A DNA stretch of 64,000 bases from an uncultured Thiothrix sp. (GCA_902624655.1 CACNYJ010000001.1:124001-188000), one strand, 5' to 3'; positions 30,154 through 38,014 are shown, numbered from the stretch's first letter. Numbers and translations: made by a program. The notes: a model not told the origin generated them from the letters alone.

Positions 30154-31260
30154 TTGTCAGAAAATATATTAAGAGGAGCAATACAAAAAGTAGCTACTGG
30201 CCCTGAGTTCAGCAAAAATATTTCGGAGGACGATAGTTATCATTCTATGTTAAATATTTTGGATAAAGATGCTGATTCAGTTCAAGCTGCTATTTATTTA
30301 ATTGCTCTAAGAATGAAGAGAGAAACAATGGAAGAAAATATAGGCTCTCTGAAAGCATTGATTGATAAATCAAATATAATAACTTCATCAGCCGAGGAAA
30401 TAATTGATATTGCAGAACCGTATAATGGTTTTTTGCGCAATACACCAATGAGCGCTTTTTTGCCTGCTGTTTTTGCCGCATCAGGACTCCCATGTATAAC
30501 ACATGGAGTTGAAAATGTTGGCCCAAAGTTTGGCTTAACAATTAAAAGAATTTTAAAGACCTCGGGCGTTAATGTCGAACAAGATGTTTACCAAGCTGCT
30601 GAATCTATAAGCAATAACGAAATAGGATGGGCTTATGTTGATCAAGAAAAATTTTGTGAGCCTCTATACAAATTAATAGATTTAAGGACAAGAATGGTGA
30701 AAAGAACTATTTTAACGACCATTGAAGTTTTGATTGGCCCAATTAGAGGTAAAAATAAAACTCATCTTATGACAGGCTATGTTCATGCAGCTTATCCGCC
30801 GGTTTACTCCGATCTTGCAAAAGTTTCTGGTTTTGATTCTGCTATATTAGTTAAAGGAGTTGAAGGAGGAGTTTCTCCGTCTTTGAGAGGTGATGGTAAG
30901 GTTTTTTATTATGTTGATAACAGTGAAATGCAAGACATAAAATTTAATGCCAAAGAGATTTCAATTATTCAAAATATGAGAGCAGTTCCGTTACCTGAAT
31001 TAGAAAAAGTTGAGGAAATTAAATTGGACGAAATTTCAAGCGATATCAATGTTGTAGACTTTTCAGAAAAAGCTGCAGATATTGGAATAAAGGCTTTAAA
31101 TGGTGAAGACGGTCCTGCAAAAGATACATTAATTTATACTGGCTCCATTGCGTTATCAATTGTAAAGCAAATTAGTTTTACTGACGCAGCTGAACAAGTA
31201 AAAAAGGCCATCAATAGTGGAAAAGCAAAAGAATTTTTTTATAATGCTTTTAAAAAATAA
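30154..31260 (+). CDS. TrpD2/YbiB-like protein (anthranilate phosphoribosyltransferase fold)
   Basis: A 368-residue protein with the nucleoside phosphorylase class III/TrpD fold. An N-terminal helical domain precedes EPYNGFLRNTPMSAFLPAVF and a HGVENVGPKFGLT segment in the place of the HGNR-type PRPP loop of TrpD. It lacks clear anthranilate-site residues and no trp gene is near, so it more likely belongs to the TrpD2/YbiB group, whose E. coli member binds nucleic acid. The TTG start at 30154 has GAGGAG seven bases upstream. It begins the gene set next to dsr. Confidence 0.7.
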   Translation: MSENILRGAIQKVATGPEFSKNISEDDSYHSMLNILDKDADSVQAAIYLIALRMKRETMEENIGSLKALIDKSNIITSSAEEIIDIAEPYNGFLRNTPMSAFLPAVFAASGLPCITHGVENVGPKFGLTIKRILKTSGVNVEQDVYQAAESISNNEIGWAYVDQEKFCEPLYKLIDLRTRMVKRTILTTIEVLIGPIRGKNKTHLMTGYVHAAYPPVYSDLAKVSGFDSAILVKGVEGGVSPSLRGDGKVFYYVDNSEMQDIKFNAKEISIIQNMRAVPLPELEKVEEIKLDEISSDINVVDFSEKAADIGIKALNGEDGPAKDTLIYTGSIALSIVKQISFTDAAEQVKKAINSGKAKEFFYNAFKK

Positions 31261-31298
31261 AATTGATAAAATATTTATTAAAGTAAGGTGAAAATATT

Positions 31299-31496
31299 AT
31301 GAATGAAACATATAGAAACGCCATTGTTAAGATGGAAGAACAAGATGTTGACGAGGAATATATTCTCGGCTGGCAGGGTGGGTTTCTAGGACATCCGCCT
31401 AGAGAAGAGCAAAGAACAAACGAAGCATATGATGCTGGTTATGAGGATGGCCAAGAGAATAATTTAGCTAATATTGGCGATTGGAAGAAAAAATAG
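31299..31496 (+). CDS. Small protein resembling ribosome modulation factor
   Basis: A 65-residue acidic protein. Its centre, GWQGGFLGHPPREEQRTNEA then YDAGYEDGQE, shows the paired aromatic-glycine pattern (GYxxG...GWxxG) of ribosome modulation factor, though the order and charge differ and the E. coli protein is basic. Similarity is weak. It follows the TrpD2-like gene by 38 bases, in the same direction, with TAAGGTG before the ATG. Confidence 0.45.
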   Translation: MNETYRNAIVKMEEQDVDEEYILGWQGGFLGHPPREEQRTNEAYDAGYEDGQENNLANIGDWKKK

Positions 31497-31498
31497 GC

Positions 31499-32059
31499 TT
31501 ATTTATTTACTAATGACTTGATCGGGCGCCTAAGCGATTGCAAAATTTTTGGAACCTCTTGGTCAATTACATACATGCGAATCCAATTATTATCAAGTTC
31601 CCCCATATGTTGCATCAGATGGTTGCCTAAAATTATGCTAGCTTTATAACTTGGCTCATCTTTATATTCAAGTGCAGTATATTCATCCATTCTTTCATTT
31701 AGGAGATTTATAAATTTTACCTTAATATTTTCTTTTGGGATTTTAAGATCAACTTGATTTATATTTATTGTTTCATTAAGTTTCTTTGCAATATCGGTAA
31801 TGAAATCAATTTTTCTTTCGTCATCAAAACCAGTTATCTCGTTTATCGTAACATATACTTGAAAACAAGAAATTTCTCTAAGTATTTCAATTCTATCTGT
31901 CCATGTGTCAGTATCAAATCCTTCATTTTCTAAATTCAGCAGAGTTTTTTTTGATATTTTCCATATGCTGACCGCCAACGCACTTGCAATTTGTCCAATC
32001 TGCCTTTTTTTGCCTTTTTGATTCCAACCGCTATGTATTCTTTGTATACTCATTGACAA
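31499..32059 (-). CDS. Protein of unknown function next to the dsr region
   Basis: A 186-residue, mainly helical soluble protein with no signal peptide or membrane segment. Its basic N-terminus (about 1-25, including GWNQKGKKRQIGQIASALA) may contact nucleic acid. I do not recognise the family. It is divergent from the PKHD-type hydroxylase gene 41 bases away and convergent with the RMF-like gene. Confidence 0.55.
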   Translation of the reverse strand: MSMSIQRIHSGWNQKGKKRQIGQIASALAVSIWKISKKTLLNLENEGFDTDTWTDRIEILREISCFQVYVTINEITGFDDERKIDFITDIAKKLNETININQVDLKIPKENIKVKFINLLNERMDEYTALEYKDEPSYKASIILGNHLMQHMGELDNNWIRMYVIDQEVPKILQSLRRPIKSLVNK

Positions 32060-32100
32060 CTTTTTAATAAATTAATTCTATACACTATATATTATTACGA

Positions 32101-32673
32101 ATGAAAGAGATAAAGCCAAATACTTTTATATTTGAATTTGATAATGCAATTAATAAGCAGGATTGTAAGACTATTATAGATTTGTTTGAGCAAAACAAAG
32201 ACGAGCATTATCAAGGTAAGATCGGACAGAATCTAGACGAAGACTTGAATATTAAAAAATCTACAGATTTATTCATTAGTGGTAAAAAAGAATGGAAAGA
32301 AGTAGATAAATTATTTTTTAATGTTTTAGCAAAATCTTTGGCAACATTAAAAAAAGAAATTGAGTTTTTTCAAGGGCCTTTCAAAGATATGGGTTATGCG
32401 ATTCAAAGAACTGAGCCAGGCCAATTTTATCACTGGCATATTGATGGAGGTAGCCATGAATTTAGTTATCGACAGTTGGTTGCAATCTTTTACTTGAATA
32501 ATCTAAGTGAAGACCAAGGCGGGGGAACAGAATTTTTTTATCAGGATGTAAGTATTAAACCAGAAACAGGCAAGTTAATTCTTTTTCCACCTTTCTGGAC
32601 ACATAAGCATAGAGGTAAGGAAGTAATTAGTGGTAAAAAATATATAGCAACTACTTGGGTTGTCTTTGCTTAG
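32101..32673 (+). CDS. 2-oxoglutarate/Fe(II)-dependent oxygenase (prolyl 4-hydroxylase/PKHD type)
   Basis: A 190-residue protein with the double-stranded beta-helix iron site: HWHID (His-x-Asp, about 116-118), the distal histidine in FWTHKHRG, and a basic 2-oxoglutarate-binding segment (GKKYIATTWV). Flanking GQFYHWHIDGG and GGGTEFFYQD are typical of PKHD and prolyl hydroxylase-like enzymes. The substrate is unknown; ribosomal proteins and other proteins are substrates of relatives. Its stop abuts that of the minus-strand gene at 32674. Confidence 0.8.
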   Translation: MKEIKPNTFIFEFDNAINKQDCKTIIDLFEQNKDEHYQGKIGQNLDEDLNIKKSTDLFISGKKEWKEVDKLFFNVLAKSLATLKKEIEFFQGPFKDMGYAIQRTEPGQFYHWHIDGGSHEFSYRQLVAIFYLNNLSEDQGGGTEFFYQDVSIKPETGKLILFPPFWTHKHRGKEVISGKKYIATTWVVFA

Positions 32674-32994
32674 CTATGAAAAAGAAGTTTCTTCCATATT
32701 TCCGGAAATATCAATATCAATAATTTTTACATTTGGCATTTGATTGATAATATAAGCTGCCATCATAATAGCAGTTTTCTTTTTATTGAGATGTATCGAA
32801 GTAAATAAACGATCTGCAACAATTTGGCATTTTTGAAATTGGCTTGGATTCTCAACCCAATTTTTGCTCATTTGCCAGCCTTTATTCATATCTGAATCCA
32901 TTTTTTCAAAAAACGAACCTGCCTCATTTACGATAGCTTCTTTTATTTTAAGAGGGTACTCATTCTCACCGAGAATGACAGTAAGTTCATACAT
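32674..32994 (-). CDS. Unknown 106-residue protein, last gene of the RspA/Cas6-like operon
   Basis: A soluble alpha/beta protein that begins MYELTVILGENEYPLKIK and contains NKGWQMSKNWVENP and HLNKKKTAIMMAAYIIN. No known domain is recognised. It starts three bases after the end of the gene at 32998, so it is probably in the same transcript. Confidence 0.55.
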   Translation of the reverse strand: MYELTVILGENEYPLKIKEAIVNEAGSFFEKMDSDMNKGWQMSKNWVENPSQFQKCQIVADRLFTSIHLNKKKTAIMMAAYIINQMPNVKIIDIDISGNMEETSFS

Positions 32995-32997
32995 TTT

Positions 32998-33204
32998 TTA
33001 TTTTTTAGAACCCTTGTCTTTGTGAGCAAGGTCAACAATATCCATTGCTAAATCCCTATACTCTTCTCTAAATCCCGCTATTTCAGAATCATCATCCGGA
33101 GAAAAATACTCAGACGCTTCGACACCTTGTTCTCGATCCAACGCAATAAATTTTTTTTGCATCGCGAGAAGTTTTTTTATTTTCTCTTGTTTATCTTCAC
33201 TCAT
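32998..33204 (-). CDS. Unknown small acidic helical protein
   Basis: A 68-residue protein from the ATG at 33204 (MSEDKQEKIKKLLAMQ); an ATG at 33243 would add 13 hydrophobic residues that look non-coding. It is probably two charged helices separated by the acidic stretch FSPDDDSEIAG. No family is recognised. It lies 76 bases after the DsrC-like gene and three before the next. Confidence 0.5.
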   Translation of the reverse strand: MSEDKQEKIKKLLAMQKKFIALDREQGVEASEYFSPDDDSEIAGFREEYRDLAMDIVDLAHKDKGSKK

Positions 33205-33280
33205 AATCCACCCCATATAAACTATGGATATATAATATCCCAAATTAGCGTAAAAAATCTACAATAATTATAATGAGTTA

Positions 33281-33622
33281 TTAATACCCACCTTTTCTTC
33301 GGCTTTCTGGCAAACCAGATATTCTTCCACCTTGTTTGCTTGGATCCCCAGGGAAAAGATCATAAAGAACTTTTGCATCAATTTTTTCACCCCAAAGTTT
33401 TTCAAAGTATTTACAAAGTTTTCTGGTATTAGGTTGATTACCACCATTATTAAAAAATTCATCTCTCAAATGGTTGATTACATCCCAATGCCTTTCGGTT
33501 AATTCCAATTTTTCATTTGCTGCGATTTCTTTGGCTAAGTCCTCGGACCAATCTTCGGCGTTAATCAAGTATCCCATGTCTGTTGTTTCAATTTGTTTTC
33601 CTGCTATTTCGATTGTTGGCAT
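33281..33622 (-). CDS. DsrC/TusE-family protein lacking both redox cysteines (RspA-like)
   Basis: A 113-residue DsrC-fold protein, alignable along its length with the DsrC at 39173-39505 (for example HWDVINHLRDEF against HWEVINFLREYY, and LYDLFPGDPSKQ against LYELFPYGPAKQ). In the C-terminal arm DsrC has QACKYAGLPKPTGCV. Here it reads QGGRISGLPESRRKGGY, so both cysteines are gone. It cannot carry sulfur as DsrC does. Cysteine-free DsrC relatives have been called RspA and are thought to be regulatory. It sits in a minus-strand operon behind a Cas6-like gene. Confidence 0.85.
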   Translation of the reverse strand: MPTIEIAGKQIETTDMGYLINAEDWSEDLAKEIAANEKLELTERHWDVINHLRDEFFNNGGNQPNTRKLCKYFEKLWGEKIDAKVLYDLFPGDPSKQGGRISGLPESRRKGGY

Positions 33623-33645
33623 TTTAACCTCCTTGACAAATTATG

Positions 33646-34326
33646 TTATTCATTACTTTTCGAGATAGCTACAGGAGCTATACTTTTATGAGGTAAAAAG
33701 ATACCACATCCAAATAATTTTCCAATACCTATTCCGAGCTCCTGTAATTTAATTGAGTCATGTTTCTCCAAGTCAGTTATTAGAAGGGTTTTTCCGATTA
33801 ACGCCTTATTTGGAGTTTGAATAATATGCTCTTTTCCACAAAGCATTTTTTTAACACTGATACTCATCTCAGCTAAGGATAAACTTACATCTTTAAGGAA
33901 TTCTTCTTCGCTGTTATTATTATCAACAACAACTGTTCTGCAAAATAGCGTGTCGGTTATCCCTAACTTTTTGATTGTTGGCTTCGAAAATGACATTTCA
34001 TATTTTCCAATTTTTAAAGTTTCTCCATCAAGATCATGAAATTCCTCAGAATACTCAATCGGTGTACGTATACAGAATCGAGTTCGTTTTGAAAGGTAAA
34101 TTTCTGTCTCTGGTCTTTCCCACCCCGCACCAGATTCTGCCCCATGAACTGAATGAATAGCTAAATTATCAATAGTATTAATCTTTGGGAATCTTTTTGA
34201 AACAGCTTGAAATAAATCGTATGCATGATCAGCTGCAATTTTATTGCAATTTACTTTAAAAGATATATCTACGATCTTTTCACTAGATTTCTTTTGCTTC
34301 TCTTGATCATCGTCTTCCCAGTACAT
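33646..34326 (-). CDS. Stand-alone Cas6/Cmx6-like RAMP-superfamily protein
   Basis: A 226-residue protein matching, from memory, the Cas6/Cmx6 (I-MYXAN type) family. It starts MYWEDDD, has SFKVNCNKIAADHAYDLFQA, HSVHGAESGAGWERP, EIYLSKRTRFCIRTP and KKMLCGKEH, and ends with the glycine-rich loop GIGIGKLFGCGIFLPHK (about 198-214) typical of RAMP RNA-binding proteins. Histidines at 58 and 61 lie where catalytic residues occur in some Cas6 proteins. There is no CRISPR repeat array and no other cas gene in the window. The RspA-like gene follows after 23 bases. Binding or cleaving of a cellular RNA is an inference. Confidence 0.65.
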   Translation of the reverse strand: MYWEDDDQEKQKKSSEKIVDISFKVNCNKIAADHAYDLFQAVSKRFPKINTIDNLAIHSVHGAESGAGWERPETEIYLSKRTRFCIRTPIEYSEEFHDLDGETLKIGKYEMSFSKPTIKKLGITDTLFCRTVVVDNNNSEEEFLKDVSLSLAEMSISVKKMLCGKEHIIQTPNKALIGKTLLITDLEKHDSIKLQELGIGIGKLFGCGIFLPHKSIAPVAISKSNE

Positions 34327-34330
34327 AAGC

Positions 34331-34522
34331 TTAATTTCTTGGTGAGGTAAATAAGTTTTCTAAATCGGTTTCCCAATGGTCGGGAGTATCTTCAAAACTT
34401 GGTTTGATATCTATAGACAGGAACCTCTCGCCTTCGTCTATTTTCTTTAATATAAAATTTCTAAGTTCCTTATAGGACTTCATCTTATATTCTGTTATTA
34501 AAATTTCACTCAGTGTTAACAT
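34331..34522 (-). CDS. Unknown small protein upstream of the Cas6-like gene
   Basis: A 63-residue protein (MLTLSEILITEYKMK...) that may instead start at the ATG at 34483 (50 residues). The conserved-looking end PSFEDTPDHWETDLENLF is acidic and aromatic. The longer start is preferred because it begins three bases after the stop of the TauD-like gene, as in coupled operons. No family is recognised. Confidence 0.5.
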   Translation of the reverse strand: MLTLSEILITEYKMKSYKELRNFILKKIDEGERFLSIDIKPSFEDTPDHWETDLENLFTSPRN

Positions 34523-34525
34523 TTT

Positions 34526-35410
34526 TTAGCTCACTCGATTCAGAAAGCGTATTCTTTTAAGCAGTCTTTTTTTCTTACCATCATTGAACTCCTCACGCCT
34601 ATGCAAAATATTATTAGCAATATAACCTTGGTTTTCTTTGAGTAACAAATCAAAAATATACCTTTTATCATCGTTAATAAAACTTTCTATAAATCTTTTT
34701 ATATCGTTAATAATATCATCTTTTTTCCAAATAATATTTTGTTTCCTTGATGTGAATCTCATATTTAGACTACCATCTTTATCAATATAAAATACAGGTC
34801 CTTTAATAGCCTTACTCTTTTTTATGTTTTTATTTCTTGGAATTTCCATAATGTCTTTTTGCATTAAGATATCAATGTAATCGGGATTATGATCTCTAAG
34901 AAATATATAAATAATTTCATGATCTATAAGAAAGTTTTTTCCACCTTGTTCAGCTTGGCTTTCACAATGAAGTAAAAAAGACTTTACAGAAATATCTATC
35001 GGGTAGTAGTAACCATCTGTATGCCAGTTCAGTTTTTTGTTTGTGTAAGGAATATATTCAGTTTTGCTACTATTATTAATCTTAAAAGCCGAATTGTCTG
35101 TAATATTCGAAATATTATTTATATCTGATAAAGGATTTGATACCGACTCGATAAGTTTAAGTTTCTTACAAAATTTTTGCAAAAATTCATCATCGATTTT
35201 TGAATTAAATTCATAAACTGCAAAATTATATTTTCCTATAATTTTTTTTATCTTTTTTAAATCACTTAATAATAAACTGTCTTTGTTCAGTTGAATAAGA
35301 AGATTTGAAACACTCTCTGGATAAAGTGAAAGTTTTTCATTACGCCATCTTTTATAATCTGTTTCGTTCTCAAGAAGAAAAGGGGAATTAATTTTATGAC
35401 TATATGACAT
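34526..35410 (-). CDS. TauD/TfdA-family 2-oxoglutarate-dependent dioxygenase
   Basis: A 294-residue enzyme with the facial-triad motif LNWHTDGYYYP (His-x-Asp) and the distal histidine in ILHRREEF near residue 271, followed by KKKRLLKRIRFL with the 2-oxoglutarate-binding arginines. Family members open taurine, alkylsulfonates, sulfate esters, gamma-butyrobetaine or other substrates; a sulfonate substrate would fit the location but is not shown. First gene of the minus-strand operon and divergent from dsrA. Confidence 0.8.
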   Translation of the reverse strand: MSYSHKINSPFLLENETDYKRWRNEKLSLYPESVSNLLIQLNKDSLLLSDLKKIKKIIGKYNFAVYEFNSKIDDEFLQKFCKKLKLIESVSNPLSDINNISNITDNSAFKINNSSKTEYIPYTNKKLNWHTDGYYYPIDISVKSFLLHCESQAEQGGKNFLIDHEIIYIFLRDHNPDYIDILMQKDIMEIPRNKNIKKSKAIKGPVFYIDKDGSLNMRFTSRKQNIIWKKDDIINDIKRFIESFINDDKRYIFDLLLKENQGYIANNILHRREEFNDGKKKRLLKRIRFLNRVS

Positions 35411-35479
35411 TTGATTTTAAATTTGGTAAAATTAATTGATTATATATTCAATGATTTACAAAAATCGAGTATTTTAAGT

Positions 35480-35521
35480 CATATCTATATAGAGATATGT
35501 AACAAAGTTCAAAAGAGATAT
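35480..35521. promoter_or_regulatory. Inverted and direct repeats in the tauD-like/dsrA divergent region
   Basis: CATATCT (35480-35486) and AGATATG (35493-35499) form a perfect 7-bp inverted repeat with a 6-base spacer. AGAGATAT recurs at 35491-35498 and 35514-35521, 23 bases apart. The 207-base gap separates two divergent operons, so this is a plausible binding site for a dsr regulator, for example the NarL-type protein at 49017. No strong sigma70 promoter is visible for dsrA. Confidence 0.4.
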
Positions 35522-35617
35522 ATCCGCCCTCCCAAAGGTACGATGTCATTACCTAAAAATAACCCATAAAATAAAATTATCTGGAGATAAATATAATGAT
35601 AATGTAAGGAGAATAGA

Positions 35618-36874
35618 GTGGCGGATAAACATAAAACCCCAATGTTAGACGAGCTGGAGCACGGCCCATGGCCTAGTTTCATTTCCGGCTTTAAAAGATT
35701 ACGTGATCAACATCCAAATGAAAGAATTTCTGGCATGGCAAACTCATTGCTTGGTCAATTGGAACATTCTTACGAAACAAGAAAAGGTTATTGGAAAGGC
35801 GGAACTGTAAGTGTATTTGGATACGGTAGTGGTATTATACCTCGTTTCTCTGAAGTAGGAGATGCTTTTCCAGAATCAAAAGAATTCCATACTCTAAGAG
35901 TACAACCTCCAGCCGGTAATTATTATACGACAGACATGTTAAGACAACTTGGTGAAAGTTGGGAGAAGCATGGCTCTGGTTTACAAACTTTCCATGGCCA
36001 AACTGGTAATATCATGTTTATCGGTTCTACAACTGAAAACACCCAACACTTTTTTGATGAAATTAATGAGTATGGTTGGGATCTTGGTGGTGCTGGACCG
36101 TGCGTTAGAACAGGCATGTGTTGTGTCGGTGCTGCAAGATGCGAGCAATCGAATATAGACGAAATTAAAATTCATAGAACTCTTCTCAATAATTTCACTG
36201 ATGATGTTCATAGGCCAGCATTGCCTTACAAATTTAAATTTAAGGTTTCTGGATGTCCAAACGATTGTGTTAATTCTATCGAAAGAGCAGACTGCGCGAT
36301 TATAGGGACTTGGCGAGATGATATGAAAGTCGATCAAGATGAAGTTAAAGATTTTGTTGAGACAAAAGGACGAAAATATGTAATTGATAATGTAATTACA
36401 AGATGCCCAACAAACTGCTTATCACTCAACGATGACGACACCCTTGAAGTTGATAACAGAAATTGTGTTAAGTGTATGCATTGTCTTAATGTAATGCCGA
36501 AAGCATTAAGTCCTGGCGATGATAAAGGTGCAACAATACTAATGGGCGGTAAGAGAACGCTTAAAGTTGGTGACTTAATGGGTACAGTTATTATCCCATT
36601 CATGAAACTAGATACAGAAGAAGATTACGAAAAACTTACTGAGTTAGCCGAGGAAACAATCGATTTCTGGGCAGAAAATGGACTAGAACACGAGCGTTGT
36701 GGTGAAATGATTGAAAGAATTGGACTTGTCAATTTCCTCGACGGTATTGGTGTTGATGTTGATCCAAACATGGTCGCAGATCCTACAACTAGTTCATATG
36801 TCCGTATGGATGGATGGGATGATGAAGCTGAGAAATGGTTTAAGGATAAACTTCAATCATCGGCAAAAGCATAA
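35618..36874 (+). CDS. dsrA: Reverse-type dissimilatory sulfite reductase, alpha subunit
   Basis: With DsrB, oxidises DsrC-bound sulfane sulfur towards sulfite in the cytoplasm. The siroheme-[4Fe-4S] ligands lie in MCCVGAARCEQ and VSGCPNDC, and a ferredoxin domain carries RCPTNCLSL and NCVKCMHCLN. At 418 residues it is normal. The GTG start at 35618 has AAGGAG six bases upstream. First gene of a 12.5-kb operon. The surrounding dsrEFH, dsrL and dsrN indicate the oxidative type, not sulfate reduction. Confidence 0.96.
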   Translation: MADKHKTPMLDELEHGPWPSFISGFKRLRDQHPNERISGMANSLLGQLEHSYETRKGYWKGGTVSVFGYGSGIIPRFSEVGDAFPESKEFHTLRVQPPAGNYYTTDMLRQLGESWEKHGSGLQTFHGQTGNIMFIGSTTENTQHFFDEINEYGWDLGGAGPCVRTGMCCVGAARCEQSNIDEIKIHRTLLNNFTDDVHRPALPYKFKFKVSGCPNDCVNSIERADCAIIGTWRDDMKVDQDEVKDFVETKGRKYVIDNVITRCPTNCLSLNDDDTLEVDNRNCVKCMHCLNVMPKALSPGDDKGATILMGGKRTLKVGDLMGTVIIPFMKLDTEEDYEKLTELAEETIDFWAENGLEHERCGEMIERIGLVNFLDGIGVDVDPNMVADPTTSSYVRMDGWDDEAEKWFKDKLQSSAKA

Positions 36875-36905
36875 GAATAAAAATATTTACATATAAGGGA
36901 GAAAG

Positions 36906-37994
36906 ATGTCAGAACAGCAAGCAGAGCAAGCAAATAGACCGCCGATAGAATCAGGTTGCCCGGACGCATTTCAATATATGCATCCTGTAATGCGCAAAAA
37001 CTATGGACAATGGGCATATCATGAAGATCCAAGGCCTGGAGTACTAAAGCACGTTGCGCACAGTGGTGATGCAATATGGACTGTGAGAGCAGGCACTCAA
37101 AGAATTTTAGATGTAACTTCTCTAAACATCTTATGTGACATTGGAGATAAGTATGCTGATGGTTATGTTAGATTTACTATAAGAAGTAACATTGAGTATA
37201 TGATCGACCAAGAATCAAAGGTTGGACCATTGATTGTAGAGTTAGAAAAAAATGGTTTCGTTGTTGGTGGAACTAAAAACTCAGTTGCAATGATTTCTCA
37301 TACGCAAGGTTGGTTGCATTGTGATATACCAGGAACAGATGCATCCGGTGTTGTAAAAGCAATGATGGATGAAGTGATAGATGAGTTTAAAGGTTGGAAT
37401 ATGCCGAATAGAGTTCACATGACTACATCTTGTTGTCAGATTAATTGTGGTGGGCAAGGCGATATTGCTATTAATGTTCAGCACACAAAGCCACCGAAAA
37501 TTAATCATGATTTAGTTTCTAATGTTTGTGAAAGACCCTCTGTAGTTGCTCGATGTCCAGTTGCGGCTATTCGACCAGCACAAGTAAATGGAAAACCTTC
37601 CTTAGAAGTTGATGAGAAAAAATGTATTTGTTGTGGTGCTTGTTTCCCTCCATGTCCTCCAATGCAGATTAATGATGCAGAGCATACAAAATTATCTGTA
37701 TGGGTAGGTGGAAACCATTCTAATGCAAGAGGCAAACCTTCTTTTCAGAAATTAGTTGCTGCTGGAATACCTAATAATCCCCCAAGGTGGCCTGAAGCTA
37801 CTGCGATCGTAAAAAAAATATTAAGAGCATATAGAGATGATGCCAGAGATTGGGAGAGAATTAGTGACTGGGTTGAAAGAATAGGATGGCCAAGATTCTT
37901 TGAGTTAACTGGTCTTCCATTCACAAAATTCCATATTAATAACTGGAAAGGAGCAAGAAACAGTCTTAATGCTTCAACACACATTAGGTTTTAA
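36906..37994 (+). CDS. dsrB: Reverse-type dissimilatory sulfite reductase, beta subunit
   Basis: Second subunit of the reductase; its siroheme site is the catalytic one. MTTSCCQINCGGQGDIA supplies the siroheme-cluster cysteines, followed by RCPVAAIRP and the ferredoxin motif KCICCGACFPPCPPM. Length 362 is normal. It follows dsrA by 31 bases with a clear GGGAG ribosome site. Confidence 0.96.
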   Translation: MSEQQAEQANRPPIESGCPDAFQYMHPVMRKNYGQWAYHEDPRPGVLKHVAHSGDAIWTVRAGTQRILDVTSLNILCDIGDKYADGYVRFTIRSNIEYMIDQESKVGPLIVELEKNGFVVGGTKNSVAMISHTQGWLHCDIPGTDASGVVKAMMDEVIDEFKGWNMPNRVHMTTSCCQINCGGQGDIAINVQHTKPPKINHDLVSNVCERPSVVARCPVAAIRPAQVNGKPSLEVDEKKCICCGACFPPCPPMQINDAEHTKLSVWVGGNHSNARGKPSFQKLVAAGIPNNPPRWPEATAIVKKILRAYRDDARDWERISDWVERIGWPRFFELTGLPFTKFHINNWKGARNSLNASTHIRF

Positions 37995-38014
37995 TAAAAT
38001 AGTGAGGAGATATT

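Noticed and set aside
30000-35600. CRISPR array next to the Cas6-like gene
   Set aside because: No regularly spaced direct repeats of 20-40 bases with unique spacers occur here or elsewhere in the window.
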